Below, in pieces: positions 32,628 through 40,441 of a stretch of DNA of 64,000 nt. The translations under genes and the position numbers were made by a program. The DNA comes from AP-15 sp963832875 (GTDB taxonomy: Bacteria; Pseudomonadota; Alphaproteobacteria; ATCC43930; CGMCC-115725). Below the pieces are notes generated by a model, which did no database searches, was not told the origin of the DNA, and worked only from the letters and a program-made list of their open reading frames with translations. How positions within the stretch are numbered: the first letter of the stretch is position 1; every line of letters starts with the position of its first letter. The DNA lies in assembly GCA_963832875.1 (NCBI GenBank), contig CAWHWB010000005.1, positions 194,159-258,158 on the forward strand, read 5' to 3'.

Positions 32628-34184
32628 CTAGCCGGCCCGGCGCGGCCGCAAGGCCCGATCGAGAGCGGGCGCCGCGGGCTCGGTCCGGGTCGGGCGGATC
32701 AGCAGCAGCAAGGCGGCGGAGCCGATCGCGACGACCATCATCACCACGAAATCGTTGATGTAGGCGACCATCGCCGCCTGCCGGGTGACCTCGGCGTTGA
32801 GAGCCGCGATGCCCGGAGCCGTCGTCAGGCTGTAAGGAGCGGCGAGATAGGGTGCACGGGCGAGCGGATTGTCCGGCCGCAGCTGCTCGATCAGGCGGGA
32901 ATGCACGATCTGGGTGTTCTGCGTCAGCAACGCCTCGAGCACGGCGATGCCGATGCTGCCGCCGAGATTGCGCATCAGGCTCCTGAGCGCCGTTCCCTGC
33001 GTCAGGATATGGCGCGGCAGGTTCGACAGCGCGATCGTGTTCAGCGGCACAAAGGTGCAGCCGAGGCCGAACCCTTGCACCACGCCGGAGACGATCACCG
33101 GCTCCATCCCCATTTGCAGCGAGAACTCAGTCATCTGCCACATCGACACCGCCGTCAGCAGCAGTCCGATGAGGATGATCAGCCGGTTGTCGACACGGTT
33201 GATCAGGCGGGCGACCATGAACATCGCGACCATCGTGCCGATGCCGCGTGGTGCCGTCACCAGCCCGGTCGTCAGCACCGGGTAGTTCATCAAATCCTGC
33301 AGCATCGTCGGAAGCAGCGCCAGCGTCCCGTTCATGATCAGCCCGACCAGGAACATCAGCAGGGTGCCGACCACGAAGTTCAGGTTTTTCAACAGGTCCC
33401 GATTGAGAAACGAGCGATCGGTCGCGGTCGCCGTGTGGACGATGAAGAGATAGAGCGCGACACCGCAGACCGCGGCCTCGATCCAGATCTCGGTCGATCC
33501 GAACCAGTCTTTGAGCTCGCCGCGATCGAGCAGCATCTGGAAGGCGCCGATCGCAAAGCTCAGGGTGACGAAGCCGAGCAGGTCGAACGGCTCGCGATGG
33601 GCGTGGCGGGTGTCGCGGCCGAAGATCAGCATGCCGAGGGTTGCGATCACCCCGAACGGCAGGTTGATGTAGAACACCCAGCGCCAGTTGTAATCGTAGG
33701 TCAGCCAGCCGCCGAGCACCGGGCCGAAGATCGGCCCCAAAATCGTGCCGATGCCGAACACCGCCATCGCCTGGCCGTGCCGTTCGACCGGGTTGATCTG
33801 CAGCAGCACCGCCTGCGACAGCGGCACTAGCCCGGCGCCGCAGATCCCTTGCAGCGCGCGGAAGAGCACGAGCTCGGTCAGGCTGTCGGCGCTGCCGCAC
33901 AAGGCCGAGGCCAGGGTGAAGCCGGCGACCGAGAGTACGAACACGATCTTGATGCCGAAGCGCCCCGCCAGCCAGCCGGTCAGCGGCATCATGATCGCCG
34001 CGGCGACGATATACGAGGTCAGCACCCAGGCGATCTGGTCGAGCGAGGCCGACAGGCTGCCGCGGATATGCGGCAGCGCCACGTTGGCGATCGTGGTGTC
34101 GAGCCCCTGCATGATGTTGGCCAGCATGATCGCCAAGGTCAGCGGCCCGCGATTTGCGATTGGCGATCCCGGCTCGCTCCTCAT
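32628..34184 (-). CDS. EmrB/QacA-type DHA2 drug efflux transporter, copy 3
   Basis: A 518-residue, 14-helix antiporter and the most upstream of the three paralogs. It shares the helix-1 motif MQGLDTTIANVALP, GWLAGRFGIK, motif C GPIFGPVLGGWL, and the RGELKDWFGSTEIW block. It starts at ATG 34184 with MRSEPGSPIANRG, parallel to copy 2 MRSEARSLLGNRT, which supports both starts. It has no linked adaptor. Tandem duplication is the simplest origin. The drug specificity of any copy cannot be predicted. Confidence 0.92.
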   Translation of the reverse strand: MRSEPGSPIANRGPLTLAIMLANIMQGLDTTIANVALPHIRGSLSASLDQIAWVLTSYIVAAAIMMPLTGWLAGRFGIKIVFVLSVAGFTLASALCGSADSLTELVLFRALQGICGAGLVPLSQAVLLQINPVERHGQAMAVFGIGTILGPIFGPVLGGWLTYDYNWRWVFYINLPFGVIATLGMLIFGRDTRHAHREPFDLLGFVTLSFAIGAFQMLLDRGELKDWFGSTEIWIEAAVCGVALYLFIVHTATATDRSFLNRDLLKNLNFVVGTLLMFLVGLIMNGTLALLPTMLQDLMNYPVLTTGLVTAPRGIGTMVAMFMVARLINRVDNRLIILIGLLLTAVSMWQMTEFSLQMGMEPVIVSGVVQGFGLGCTFVPLNTIALSNLPRHILTQGTALRSLMRNLGGSIGIAVLEALLTQNTQIVHSRLIEQLRPDNPLARAPYLAAPYSLTTAPGIAALNAEVTRQAAMVAYINDFVVMMVVAIGSAALLLLIRPTRTEPAAPALDRALRPRRAG

Positions 34185-34535
34185 CGCGCGGTTTCCGTAA
34201 ACCCGGACCGGTCGCGGCGTATTTCGACAAAGCAGGAGGCGGCGAACTCGGAGATCAATGCCGCGTTCCCTCCCAGGGACGATGACGGGCCGTTCGGCGC
34301 TTGCCGCAAACTCGCGGCACGATCATAGGTGCGGGTGGCGAGAACACAAAAAGCCGCATCGCGGCGCAACTGCGCGGCTGGCAGTCGCGAATTCGATGGC
34401 TCGGCGGCGGCTCTTGTCCGACGCCTCGGATGATCACACAATCTCGACGACAGCTCGATCCGTCGCATCCCGGCTTTCGGAAGGCGGCGCAAGGAGGCAT
34501 CCGTCGCCCAATCCCCAACCCCGCATGTTCTCAGC
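34185..34535. other. Intergenic region between emrB copy 3 and the accessory cassette
   Basis: This divergent gap must hold promoters for emrB copy 3 and for the plus-strand cassette. The only element I recognise is the third flank repeat at 34372-34408. No convincing coding frame or RNA gene is present. Confidence 0.4.
34372..34408 (+). repeat. Flank repeat copy 3, upstream of emrB copy 3
   Basis: Matches copy 1 at about 31 of 37 positions, including GCGCGGCTGG and GAATTCGAT. Unlike the other two it is not next to a transporter 3' end, which would fit the remains of a lost fourth copy or a boundary of the duplicated unit. Confidence 0.45.
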
Positions 34536-35300
34536 TTGCTCGAAGCGCTGATCGCGAACGCCGATCCCGAGCTGTGGGGGCAATATTGCCGCCTCGCCGC
34601 CGAGCTCGAGGGCCGACCGGCCGTCGGCTCGATGCCGGCGCCGGGCTCGCTCGAGTGGCAGCAGCAGGACCGGCCGCCCACGGCGGGGCCGGCGACACCG
34701 CCCTTAGCGGGCGACGCCGGACGCCGGCGGCTCGCGCTACGGGGAGCACCGAGACCCTTCGCCGGCGCGCCGTCGCCGTTCGGCGCAGCGGGGCGCGAGG
34801 CGTTTGCCGAGTTTCTGGCACGGCACCGCGGCGCCTCGTCGCTGCTGGCAGAGATCGACGCGATCGAAGATCAGCTCGTCGCCGCCTTCGAGGCGGCCGG
34901 GCGCGCCGGTGATTTCGGCGCGAGCGGTTTTCGCGCAAGCGGTCCCACTCAAGTGACAGCGGATTGGTTCGGCCGGGTGCTGCTCAATTTTGCGCGGAAC
35001 GCGATCGTGTTGTCCGATGGTTCCGAAATCTTGGGCATCGCAGTGACGAGCGGGGCGAGCGTGGCCGATATGCCGCCATCCGCCGGCGGCGGCCGACGCC
35101 AGCGCCCGGCGCAGGCAATGCTCCGGCAAGCCTTGATCGCCCTATGGGAGCGCGGCGCGTTCGGCGCCGGGACCGGGAACGAGCGGGTGCTGGCGTTGGT
35201 GTTGGACGAGCTCGGCCTGTCGCTTTCCGATCCACCGTACGGCTTCAAGAGCGCCGAGACCGTGCGCAAGCTGCGAAAAGCCCTGAAGATGTCGCTTTAG
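34536..35300 (+). CDS. Uncharacterised protein, first gene of the accessory cassette
   Basis: A 254-residue protein from a TTG start at 34536; the frame is open upstream without an ATG or GTG, so the start is uncertain. The N-terminal part (LEALIANADPELWGQYCRLAAELEGRP) is followed by a proline/glycine-rich linker (about residues 30-80), a helical domain with FAEFLARHRGASSLLAEIDAIEDQ, and a C-terminal domain ending YGFKSAETVRKLRKALKMSL. I recognise no family. It precedes two further unknown genes on the same strand. A phage or mobile-element origin is possible but not shown. Confidence 0.6.
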   Translation: MLEALIANADPELWGQYCRLAAELEGRPAVGSMPAPGSLEWQQQDRPPTAGPATPPLAGDAGRRRLALRGAPRPFAGAPSPFGAAGREAFAEFLARHRGASSLLAEIDAIEDQLVAAFEAAGRAGDFGASGFRASGPTQVTADWFGRVLLNFARNAIVLSDGSEILGIAVTSGASVADMPPSAGGGRRQRPAQAMLRQALIALWERGAFGAGTGNERVLALVLDELGLSLSDPPYGFKSAETVRKLRKALKMSL

Positions 35301-35438
35301 GGGTTTCGTGGCGGCCGAGCATTCAAGCTTCCGAGCTTGAAAGTTCGCGGCTGCCGCTGCCCGTGGCGCCGCCCTATGTTCGTCCGCGGGCCGGGCGACC
35401 CTCCCCGGCAACGGCACTGCCACGACGGAGCAACGCGA

Positions 35439-36173
35439 ATGGACGGACCGGTCGAGATCGCGCATCAACCCCCACCGGCCACCTCCGGCCTGGATGCACA
35501 TTGTCAACCCACGGCGATTGCTGAAGCGCCGGGCTCTCCCGCCCGCGCGCGGCTGACCGCTGCAATCCGCGACCTTGCCATCGCAGCGGCCGAACTCAGC
35601 GCCGCGCAGGAGCCGGCAACTCGGCTGGGGGCCGTCATCGCCGAGGCGTCCCGGCGCGAGGCCGAATTGGCGGCGTTGCGGGCGGCGGACCAGGAACGGC
35701 TGAGCGCCTGGCTCGCCGGAGCCGCAGGCGACCTTCGCCCCGAGCCGCGCCCGGATACGATCGCGGCCGAGCGACGACTCGCGGCGCTGGCCGCCGACGT
35801 CGCCGCCGCCCGCGCCGCTTTGCCCGCCGCCGAGCAGTCCTTCCACCACCGCGCCGAGCGCGTGCGTGAAGCGCAGCGCCGACGCGACGAGGCGGTCTGC
35901 GACGCCGCGATCGATGCGGCCCGCGATTATGCCGAGATCTATCGGGAAGCGTTGACCTCGGCGCTCGAACCCGAGGCTGTGCTGCAAGGACTGCGCAACG
36001 AGCTGCTGCTGCGCGGCAATCGCGCCGACGGCGCGCCGGGCGCAACGAACGCCGCGGCGAGGGTCGGCGAGCTGATCGCCGAAACCAAGCGCGGGGCCGC
36101 CGTCCGCCACAATCCGGAGGCCGGCCGGCGACTTCTCGCCGCGCTGGTGTCAGATCCCGACGCGACGCTCTGA
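35439..36173 (+). CDS. Uncharacterised alanine-rich coiled-coil protein
   Basis: A 244-residue protein starting at ATG 35439, with GGAG eight bases upstream. Residues 40-160 are an alanine-, arginine- and glutamate-rich helical stretch likely to form coiled coils (LTAAIRDLAIAAAELSAAQE, RREAELAALRAADQERL). The C-terminal part contains DYAEIYREALTSALEPE. No signal peptide, membrane segment or known domain. It is followed after 11 bases by the next gene, suggesting an operon. Phage scaffolding-like proteins have a similar composition, but nothing specific supports that. Confidence 0.55.
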   Translation: MDGPVEIAHQPPPATSGLDAHCQPTAIAEAPGSPARARLTAAIRDLAIAAAELSAAQEPATRLGAVIAEASRREAELAALRAADQERLSAWLAGAAGDLRPEPRPDTIAAERRLAALAADVAAARAALPAAEQSFHHRAERVREAQRRRDEAVCDAAIDAARDYAEIYREALTSALEPEAVLQGLRNELLLRGNRADGAPGATNAAARVGELIAETKRGAAVRHNPEAGRRLLAALVSDPDATL

Positions 36174-36184
36174 GCGAGGTGGAA

Positions 36185-36532
36185 ATGCTTTACCATCGAC
36201 TGATCGCTCCTGAGGGCATGGCCCCGACCACGATCGAGCTGGCCGGCGGCGGCGAGCTCAGGGTTCCGCCGAGCGGGATTGTCGAAATCCCCGACGCTCT
36301 GCAGATGCCGGGCGACTCGGGCGTATTCGAACCGGTCGACCACATCGTCGAAACCGGCTGGCTGCGGCAATTGCTCGATCTCGGCTTTCGCCAAATGCCA
36401 GCCGCCGGGGCGACCGCAGAGCGCCCATCGACCGGCCGCTACGACGGCGACGCCTTCTTCGACCAAACCCTCGCCCGCCCCTTATGGTGGTCCGCCGGCG
36501 CCTGGCGCACCGCCGACGGAGCGGTGGCCTAG
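36185..36532 (+). CDS. Uncharacterised protein with phage-structural-like C-terminus
   Basis: A 115-residue protein from ATG 36185, preceded by GAGCGAGG. The C-terminal DAFFDQTLARPLWWSAGAWRTADG resembles the FDTTLGKPIWW-x-G-x-AW-x-DATG pattern seen in many phage tail or virion proteins. The N-terminal half has a beta-rich ELAGGGELRVPPSGIVEIPDA. The stop overlaps the 3' end of the convergent gluQ gene. The resemblance comes from pattern memory, not from a search. Confidence 0.55.
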   Translation: MLYHRLIAPEGMAPTTIELAGGGELRVPPSGIVEIPDALQMPGDSGVFEPVDHIVETGWLRQLLDLGFRQMPAAGATAERPSTGRYDGDAFFDQTLARPLWWSAGAWRTADGAVA

Positions 36533-37403
36533 AGGGCGCTACTGCCGCCGGGCAGGGCCATTCCCAGGATTTCGTCGGGTCGCGCGCCAGCCGCACGCAT
36601 CGCCCGGATCGTCAGTGAGTGGTCGCGTTTGGCGAGGCGGCGGCCGGTTGCGTCCATGAGCAGCGGGTGGTGGCGGTAGCGCGGGGTCGGCAGGTCCAAG
36701 CAGCGCCTGCAGCAGGCGATGGATGTGCGTCGAGGGCGCCAGGTCCTGCGCCGCGGGTGACCAGCGTCACACCCTGGATCGCATCATCGACGGTGACCGC
36801 GAGGTGATAGCTCGCCGGCACGTCCTTGCGCGCCAGCACGACGTCGCCGAGCGCCGCCGGATCGGCGCGAACTCGGCGCGGCTTCCCGTCGCCCTCTTCG
36901 ATCCAGTCGAGCGGGCCGGTCAGCGCGAGCGCGCGGTCGAGATCGAGCCGCAGCGCGTAATCGAGCCCGGCGTTTTGCTTTTGGGCGCGCTCGGCCGGAT
37001 CGAGCCGCCGGCAGGTGCCTGGATAAGGCGTCGCCGCATCGCCTTGCGGCGCCCCGCCGGCCTGCGCGATCTCGGCCTGGATCTCGCGCCGGGTGCAGAA
37101 GCAGGGATACAGCACGCCAAGTCCGGCGAGCCGGTCGAGCGCCGCGCGGTAGTCGTCGAAATGCTCGGACTGGCGGCGCACCTCGCCGTTCCAATCGAGC
37201 CCGAGCCAGGCCAAATCCTCGATAATCGCTGCCGCATAGTCCTCGCGGCAGCGCCCCCGGTCGATGTCTTCGAGCCGCAGCAGAAAGCGCCCGCCGGCAT
37301 CGCGCGCCGCCCGCCACCCTTCGAGCGCCGAGCGGACATGGCCGAGATGCAGATACCCGGTCGGGCTCGGCGCGAACCGCGTCACCACCCGGCCCTCGGT
37401 CAT
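36529..37403 (-). pseudogene. gluQ: Glutamyl-Q tRNA(Asp) synthetase, two frameshifts near the C-terminus
   Basis: GluQ attaches glutamate to queuosine in tRNA-Asp. The N-terminal 220 residues are intact and typical: RFAPSPTGYLHLGHVRSALEGW (class I HLGH), LRLEDIDRGRC and YPCFCTRREI. After VTLVTRG the frame is lost. Removing one base near 36748 restores EDLAPSTHIHRLLQALLG, and removing one near 36694 restores LPTPRYRHHPLLMDATGRRLAKRDHS, which contains the KMSKS-equivalent KRD, and a stop at 36529. As written, the protein lacks the second ATP-binding motif and would be inactive. The 3n+2 length fits two inserted bases. Confidence 0.88.
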
Positions 37404-37483
37404 CGCCGCCGCCGCGGGTGACAGCGGGGCGGTCTTTCGGCTATGGCTGAGGGATTGGGTCCGCCTTTCGAAAGACCGCGCCG

Positions 37484-38149
37484 ATGATGCCCAAACTCAC
37501 CGGACCGTCGCGTCCGCCCGCCTCGGGCGGCAAGCCCAGCCGCCTCGTCATCCTGCTGCACGGGCTGGGGGCGGATGGCAACGATCTGATCGGGCTGGCG
37601 CCCTATTGGGCGCCGCTGCTGCCCGAGGCCGAGTTCCTGTCGCCGAACGCGCCCTTTCCGTGCGATATGGCCCCCTACGGCTACCAATGGTACAGCTCGC
37701 AGGATCGCAGCCCCGGGGCGCAGCTGGCGGGGGTGCGCGCCGCGGCGCCGATCCTCGACGCCTTCATCGACGAGGCGCTGGCCGAGCGCGGGCTCGACGC
37801 CGGTGCCCTGGCACTGGTCGGTTTTTCGCAGGGCTCGGTCATGTCGCTCTATGTCGGGCCGCGGCGGGCAGAGCCGGTGGCCGGCATCGTCGCCTATTCG
37901 GGCCGGCTGGTCGCCCCCGAACTGCTCGCGGCGGAGCTGCGTTCCCAGCCTCCTATCCTGGTGGTTCACGGCACCGAGGACCCGCTTGTGCCCTTTGCCG
38001 CGCTGGCCGAAGCCGAAGCCGGGCTCAAAGCCGCGGGCGTTCCGGTCGAAAGCCTGGCCTGTCCCGGCATCGGCCATTCGATCGACGAGGAGGGATTGCG
38101 GCGCGCCGGGCGCTTCCTCAAGGATGCACTGTCGGGAACGCGGTCTTGA
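37484..38149 (+). CDS. Phospholipase/carboxylesterase-family alpha/beta hydrolase
   Basis: A 221-residue cytoplasmic serine hydrolase. The core reads LVILLHGLGADGNDLIGLAPYW, the nucleophile elbow is GFSQGS (about residue 110), the acid is the D in VHGTEDPLVP, and the base is the H in PGIGHSID. This is the abhydrolase_2 family, which includes carboxylesterases and acyl-protein thioesterases; the natural substrate is unknown. The 3' end overlaps the convergent tlpA-like gene by 32 bases. Confidence 0.88.
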   Translation: MMPKLTGPSRPPASGGKPSRLVILLHGLGADGNDLIGLAPYWAPLLPEAEFLSPNAPFPCDMAPYGYQWYSSQDRSPGAQLAGVRAAAPILDAFIDEALAERGLDAGALALVGFSQGSVMSLYVGPRRAEPVAGIVAYSGRLVAPELLAAELRSQPPILVVHGTEDPLVPFAALAEAEAGLKAAGVPVESLACPGIGHSIDEEGLRRAGRFLKDALSGTRS

Positions 38150-38708
38150 CGACCTCGCCCACGCTCAGCAACGGGTCGATGATCGCCAGCATTTTTGCCG
38201 AGTCCCAGTTCGCCTCGCCTTCGACCCGGCCCAGCACCCGGCCGCTGCGGTCGATTAGAAAGCTCGTCGGCAGGCCGTCGACCTTGAACGCTTGGGCGAC
38301 CGCACTCGTCGGATCGAGAAAGGTCTTGACCGCCCTCAGCCCAAGCCTGGCGACAAACGGGGCCACGGCCTTCTCGCCGCCGATGTCCTCGGAGATCGCC
38401 AGGATCGCGATTTTGTCGCCGAGCCGGGTCTGCAGCCGCTCCAAGGACGGCATCTCGCTGCGGCAGGGCGCGCACCAGGTAGCCCAGAGATTGACGAGCA
38501 CGATCGTGCCGGCGAAATCGGAGAGATGGAAGATCCGGCCCGCGGCATCGGCAAAGCTGATCTTGGGCGCCGGCTGCGGCGGCGAATCCGGAATGAACGC
38601 GCCGAGCGGCGGCATATCGGACGTCGGCGAGCCGAGTTGCGCGGCCGAACAAACGCCCGGCACCAGCAGCAGCAAAGCACACACGGCGGCACGGCCCGAT
38701 CTCGTCAT
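38118..38708 (-). CDS. TlpA-type thiol:disulfide oxidoreductase
   Basis: A 196-residue periplasmic thioredoxin-fold protein. It has a signal sequence (residues 1-23, ending CSAAQ), and the active site is WATWCAPCR with CxxC at residues 79-82. The AhpC/TSA-like extension IAILAISEDIGGEKAVAPF and the cis-proline loop GLPTSFLIDRSGRV follow. Such proteins reduce disulfides in periplasmic partners, often in cytochrome c maturation. AGAGGA precedes the ATG at 38708; the frame continues upstream but is unconserved. Its promoter must lie in the 30 bases shared with argH or inside argH. Confidence 0.88.
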   Translation of the reverse strand: MTRSGRAAVCALLLLVPGVCSAAQLGSPTSDMPPLGAFIPDSPPQPAPKISFADAAGRIFHLSDFAGTIVLVNLWATWCAPCRSEMPSLERLQTRLGDKIAILAISEDIGGEKAVAPFVARLGLRAVKTFLDPTSAVAQAFKVDGLPTSFLIDRSGRVLGRVEGEANWDSAKMLAIIDPLLSVGEVVKTAFPTVHP

Positions 38709-38738
38709 CGCGTCCTCTGGTTTGGGTCGAGGCGGTCC

Positions 38739-40151
38739 ATGACCTCCGGCAAGACGTCGAGCCGACCTCCCGCCAATGCCCAATGGGGCGGCCGCTTCGC
38801 CGCCGGCCCGGCCGAGATCATGCGCCGCATCAATGCATCGATCGCTGTCGACCAGCGCCTTTGGGCCGAGGATATCGCCGGCTCCACGGCGCATTGCGCG
38901 ATGCTGGTGGCGCAGAACATCCTATCACCGCAAGATGGCGCGGCGATCGCCGCCGGTCTAGAGCAAATCCAAAGGGAGATCGAAAGCGGGCGCTTCGTCT
39001 TCAGCGAGGCGCACGAGGACATCCACATGAATATCGAGGCGCGCCTCGCCGAGCTGATCGGCCCGGCCGCCGGTCGCCTCCACACCGCACGCTCGCGCAA
39101 CGACCAGGTCGCGACCGATCTCAAGCTGTGGCTGCGCGCGGCGATCGACCGCCTTGACGCCGCGATGCGGGAATTGCAGCTGGCGCTGATCGACCGCGCC
39201 GAGGCCGAAATCGACACGGTGATGCCGGGCTTCACGCACCTTCAAATCGCCCAGCCGGTGACCTTCGGCCATCACCTGATGGCCTATGTCGAGATGGTCG
39301 GCCGCGACCGCGGCCGGCTCGCCGATTGCCGGCGGCGGATGAACGAGTCGCCGCTGGGTGCGGCGGCGCTGGCCGGCACCTCGTTTCCGATCGACCGCGA
39401 TGCCACCGCCGCGGCGCTCGGGTTCGACCGCCCCGCGGCCAACTCGCTCGACGCCGTCGCCGACCGGGATTTCGCGATCGAGTTTCTCGCCGCTGCGGCG
39501 CTCGCCGGCACGCATCTGTCGCGTTTCGCCGAAGAAATCGTGATCTGGTGCAGCGACGCATACGGCTTCGTCCGGCTGAGCGACGCCTTTACCACCGGCA
39601 GCTCGATCATGCCGCAGAAGCGCAACCCCGATGCGGCCGAACTGGTCCGCGCCAAGACCGGGCGGCTCAACGGCGCGCTGATCGCGCTGTTGACGGTGAT
39701 GAAGGGGCTGCCGCTCGCCTATGGCAAAGACATGCAGGAAGACAAGGTCGCGGTCTTCGAGGCCGCCGACGCGCTCGAGCTCTGTCTCGCCGCGACCACC
39801 GGAATGGTGCGCGACTTGCGCCCCGACCGCGAACGCCTGCGTGCCGCGGCCGGGCATGGGTTTTCCACCGCGACCGACCTCGCCGACTGGCTGGCGCGCA
39901 TTGCCGGGCTGCCGTTCCGCGAGGCGCACCGTGCTACCGGCCGTATCGTGCAACGCGCCGAGGCGTTGGGCTGCGCTCTCGCCGATCTGCCGCTTGCCGA
40001 GCTGCAGACGATCGAGCCGGCCATCACCGCCGCGGTCTATGACGTGCTCGACCCCGAGCGCTCGGTCGCCAGCCGCAACAGCGATGGCGGCACCGCGCCC
40101 GACCGCGTCCGCGCCGCGATTACCGCAGCGCGGGCGAGGTATTTGGGATGA
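38739..40151 (+). CDS. argH: Argininosuccinate lyase
   Basis: ArgH cleaves argininosuccinate to arginine and fumarate, the last step of arginine synthesis. The 470-residue protein has the family signature GSSIMPQKRNPD near residue 288, the HTARSRNDQV block and the MPGFTHLQIAQPV block. A GAGGCGG ribosome-binding site lies just before ATG 38739, where homology begins (WGGRFAAGPAE follows). It heads an argH-lipoprotein-lysA-TIGR02302 series with overlapping ends, an order common in alphaproteobacteria. Confidence 0.96.
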   Translation: MTSGKTSSRPPANAQWGGRFAAGPAEIMRRINASIAVDQRLWAEDIAGSTAHCAMLVAQNILSPQDGAAIAAGLEQIQREIESGRFVFSEAHEDIHMNIEARLAELIGPAAGRLHTARSRNDQVATDLKLWLRAAIDRLDAAMRELQLALIDRAEAEIDTVMPGFTHLQIAQPVTFGHHLMAYVEMVGRDRGRLADCRRRMNESPLGAAALAGTSFPIDRDATAAALGFDRPAANSLDAVADRDFAIEFLAAAALAGTHLSRFAEEIVIWCSDAYGFVRLSDAFTTGSSIMPQKRNPDAAELVRAKTGRLNGALIALLTVMKGLPLAYGKDMQEDKVAVFEAADALELCLAATTGMVRDLRPDRERLRAAAGHGFSTATDLADWLARIAGLPFREAHRATGRIVQRAEALGCALADLPLAELQTIEPAITAAVYDVLDPERSVASRNSDGGTAPDRVRAAITAARARYLG

Positions 40152-40441
40152 GACGCGGCGTTCTCCGATCTGCGGCGTCGCCCTCACCCACCCATCCCTT
40201 CGGGCTGGGTCCGCCCGCTCCCGAAATACGCCAGAGGGTGATGAGCGGAGCGAGGCGGCCGCGGGCAATCCGGCCGGCAATCGTTTTCTGCTCCCTCGAA
40301 AGGCGGCGGGGTGCGGCCGCCCTTGCGTTCGCCGTCCTCATTCTGCTGGCACCGGGGCTGACGGGCTGCGGGAAAAAGGATTTACCGACCCCGCCGCCCG
40401 GCGCGCCCAACACCTATCCGCGGTCCTATCCACGTGAGTGA
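40148..40441 (+). CDS. Small lipoprotein (LptM/YifL-like) between argH and lysA
   Basis: The C-terminal part is a typical lipoprotein: a hydrophobic segment AAALAFAVLILLAPG, lipobox LTGC, then GKKDLPTPPPGAPNTYP. LptM-type lipoproteins, found next to lysA in many proteobacteria, help the LPS-export protein LptD mature. Here the ORF is 97 residues from an ATG overlapping the argH stop (ATGA), leaving an unusually long, non-signal-like N-terminus of about 45 residues. The true start may be the ATG at 40241 or later. The first 120 bases resemble inserted intergenic sequence. The 3' end overlaps lysA by 8 bases. Confidence 0.75.
   Translation: MRRGVLRSAASPSPTHPFGLGPPAPEIRQRVMSGARRPRAIRPAIVFCSLERRRGAAALAFAVLILLAPGLTGCGKKDLPTPPPGAPNTYPRSYPRE

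Noticed and set aside
32517..33830. A 437-residue plus-strand frame opposite EmrB copy 3
   Set aside because: Antisense shadow of a conserved transporter; similar shadows occur opposite copies 1 and 2 because the genes are paralogs.
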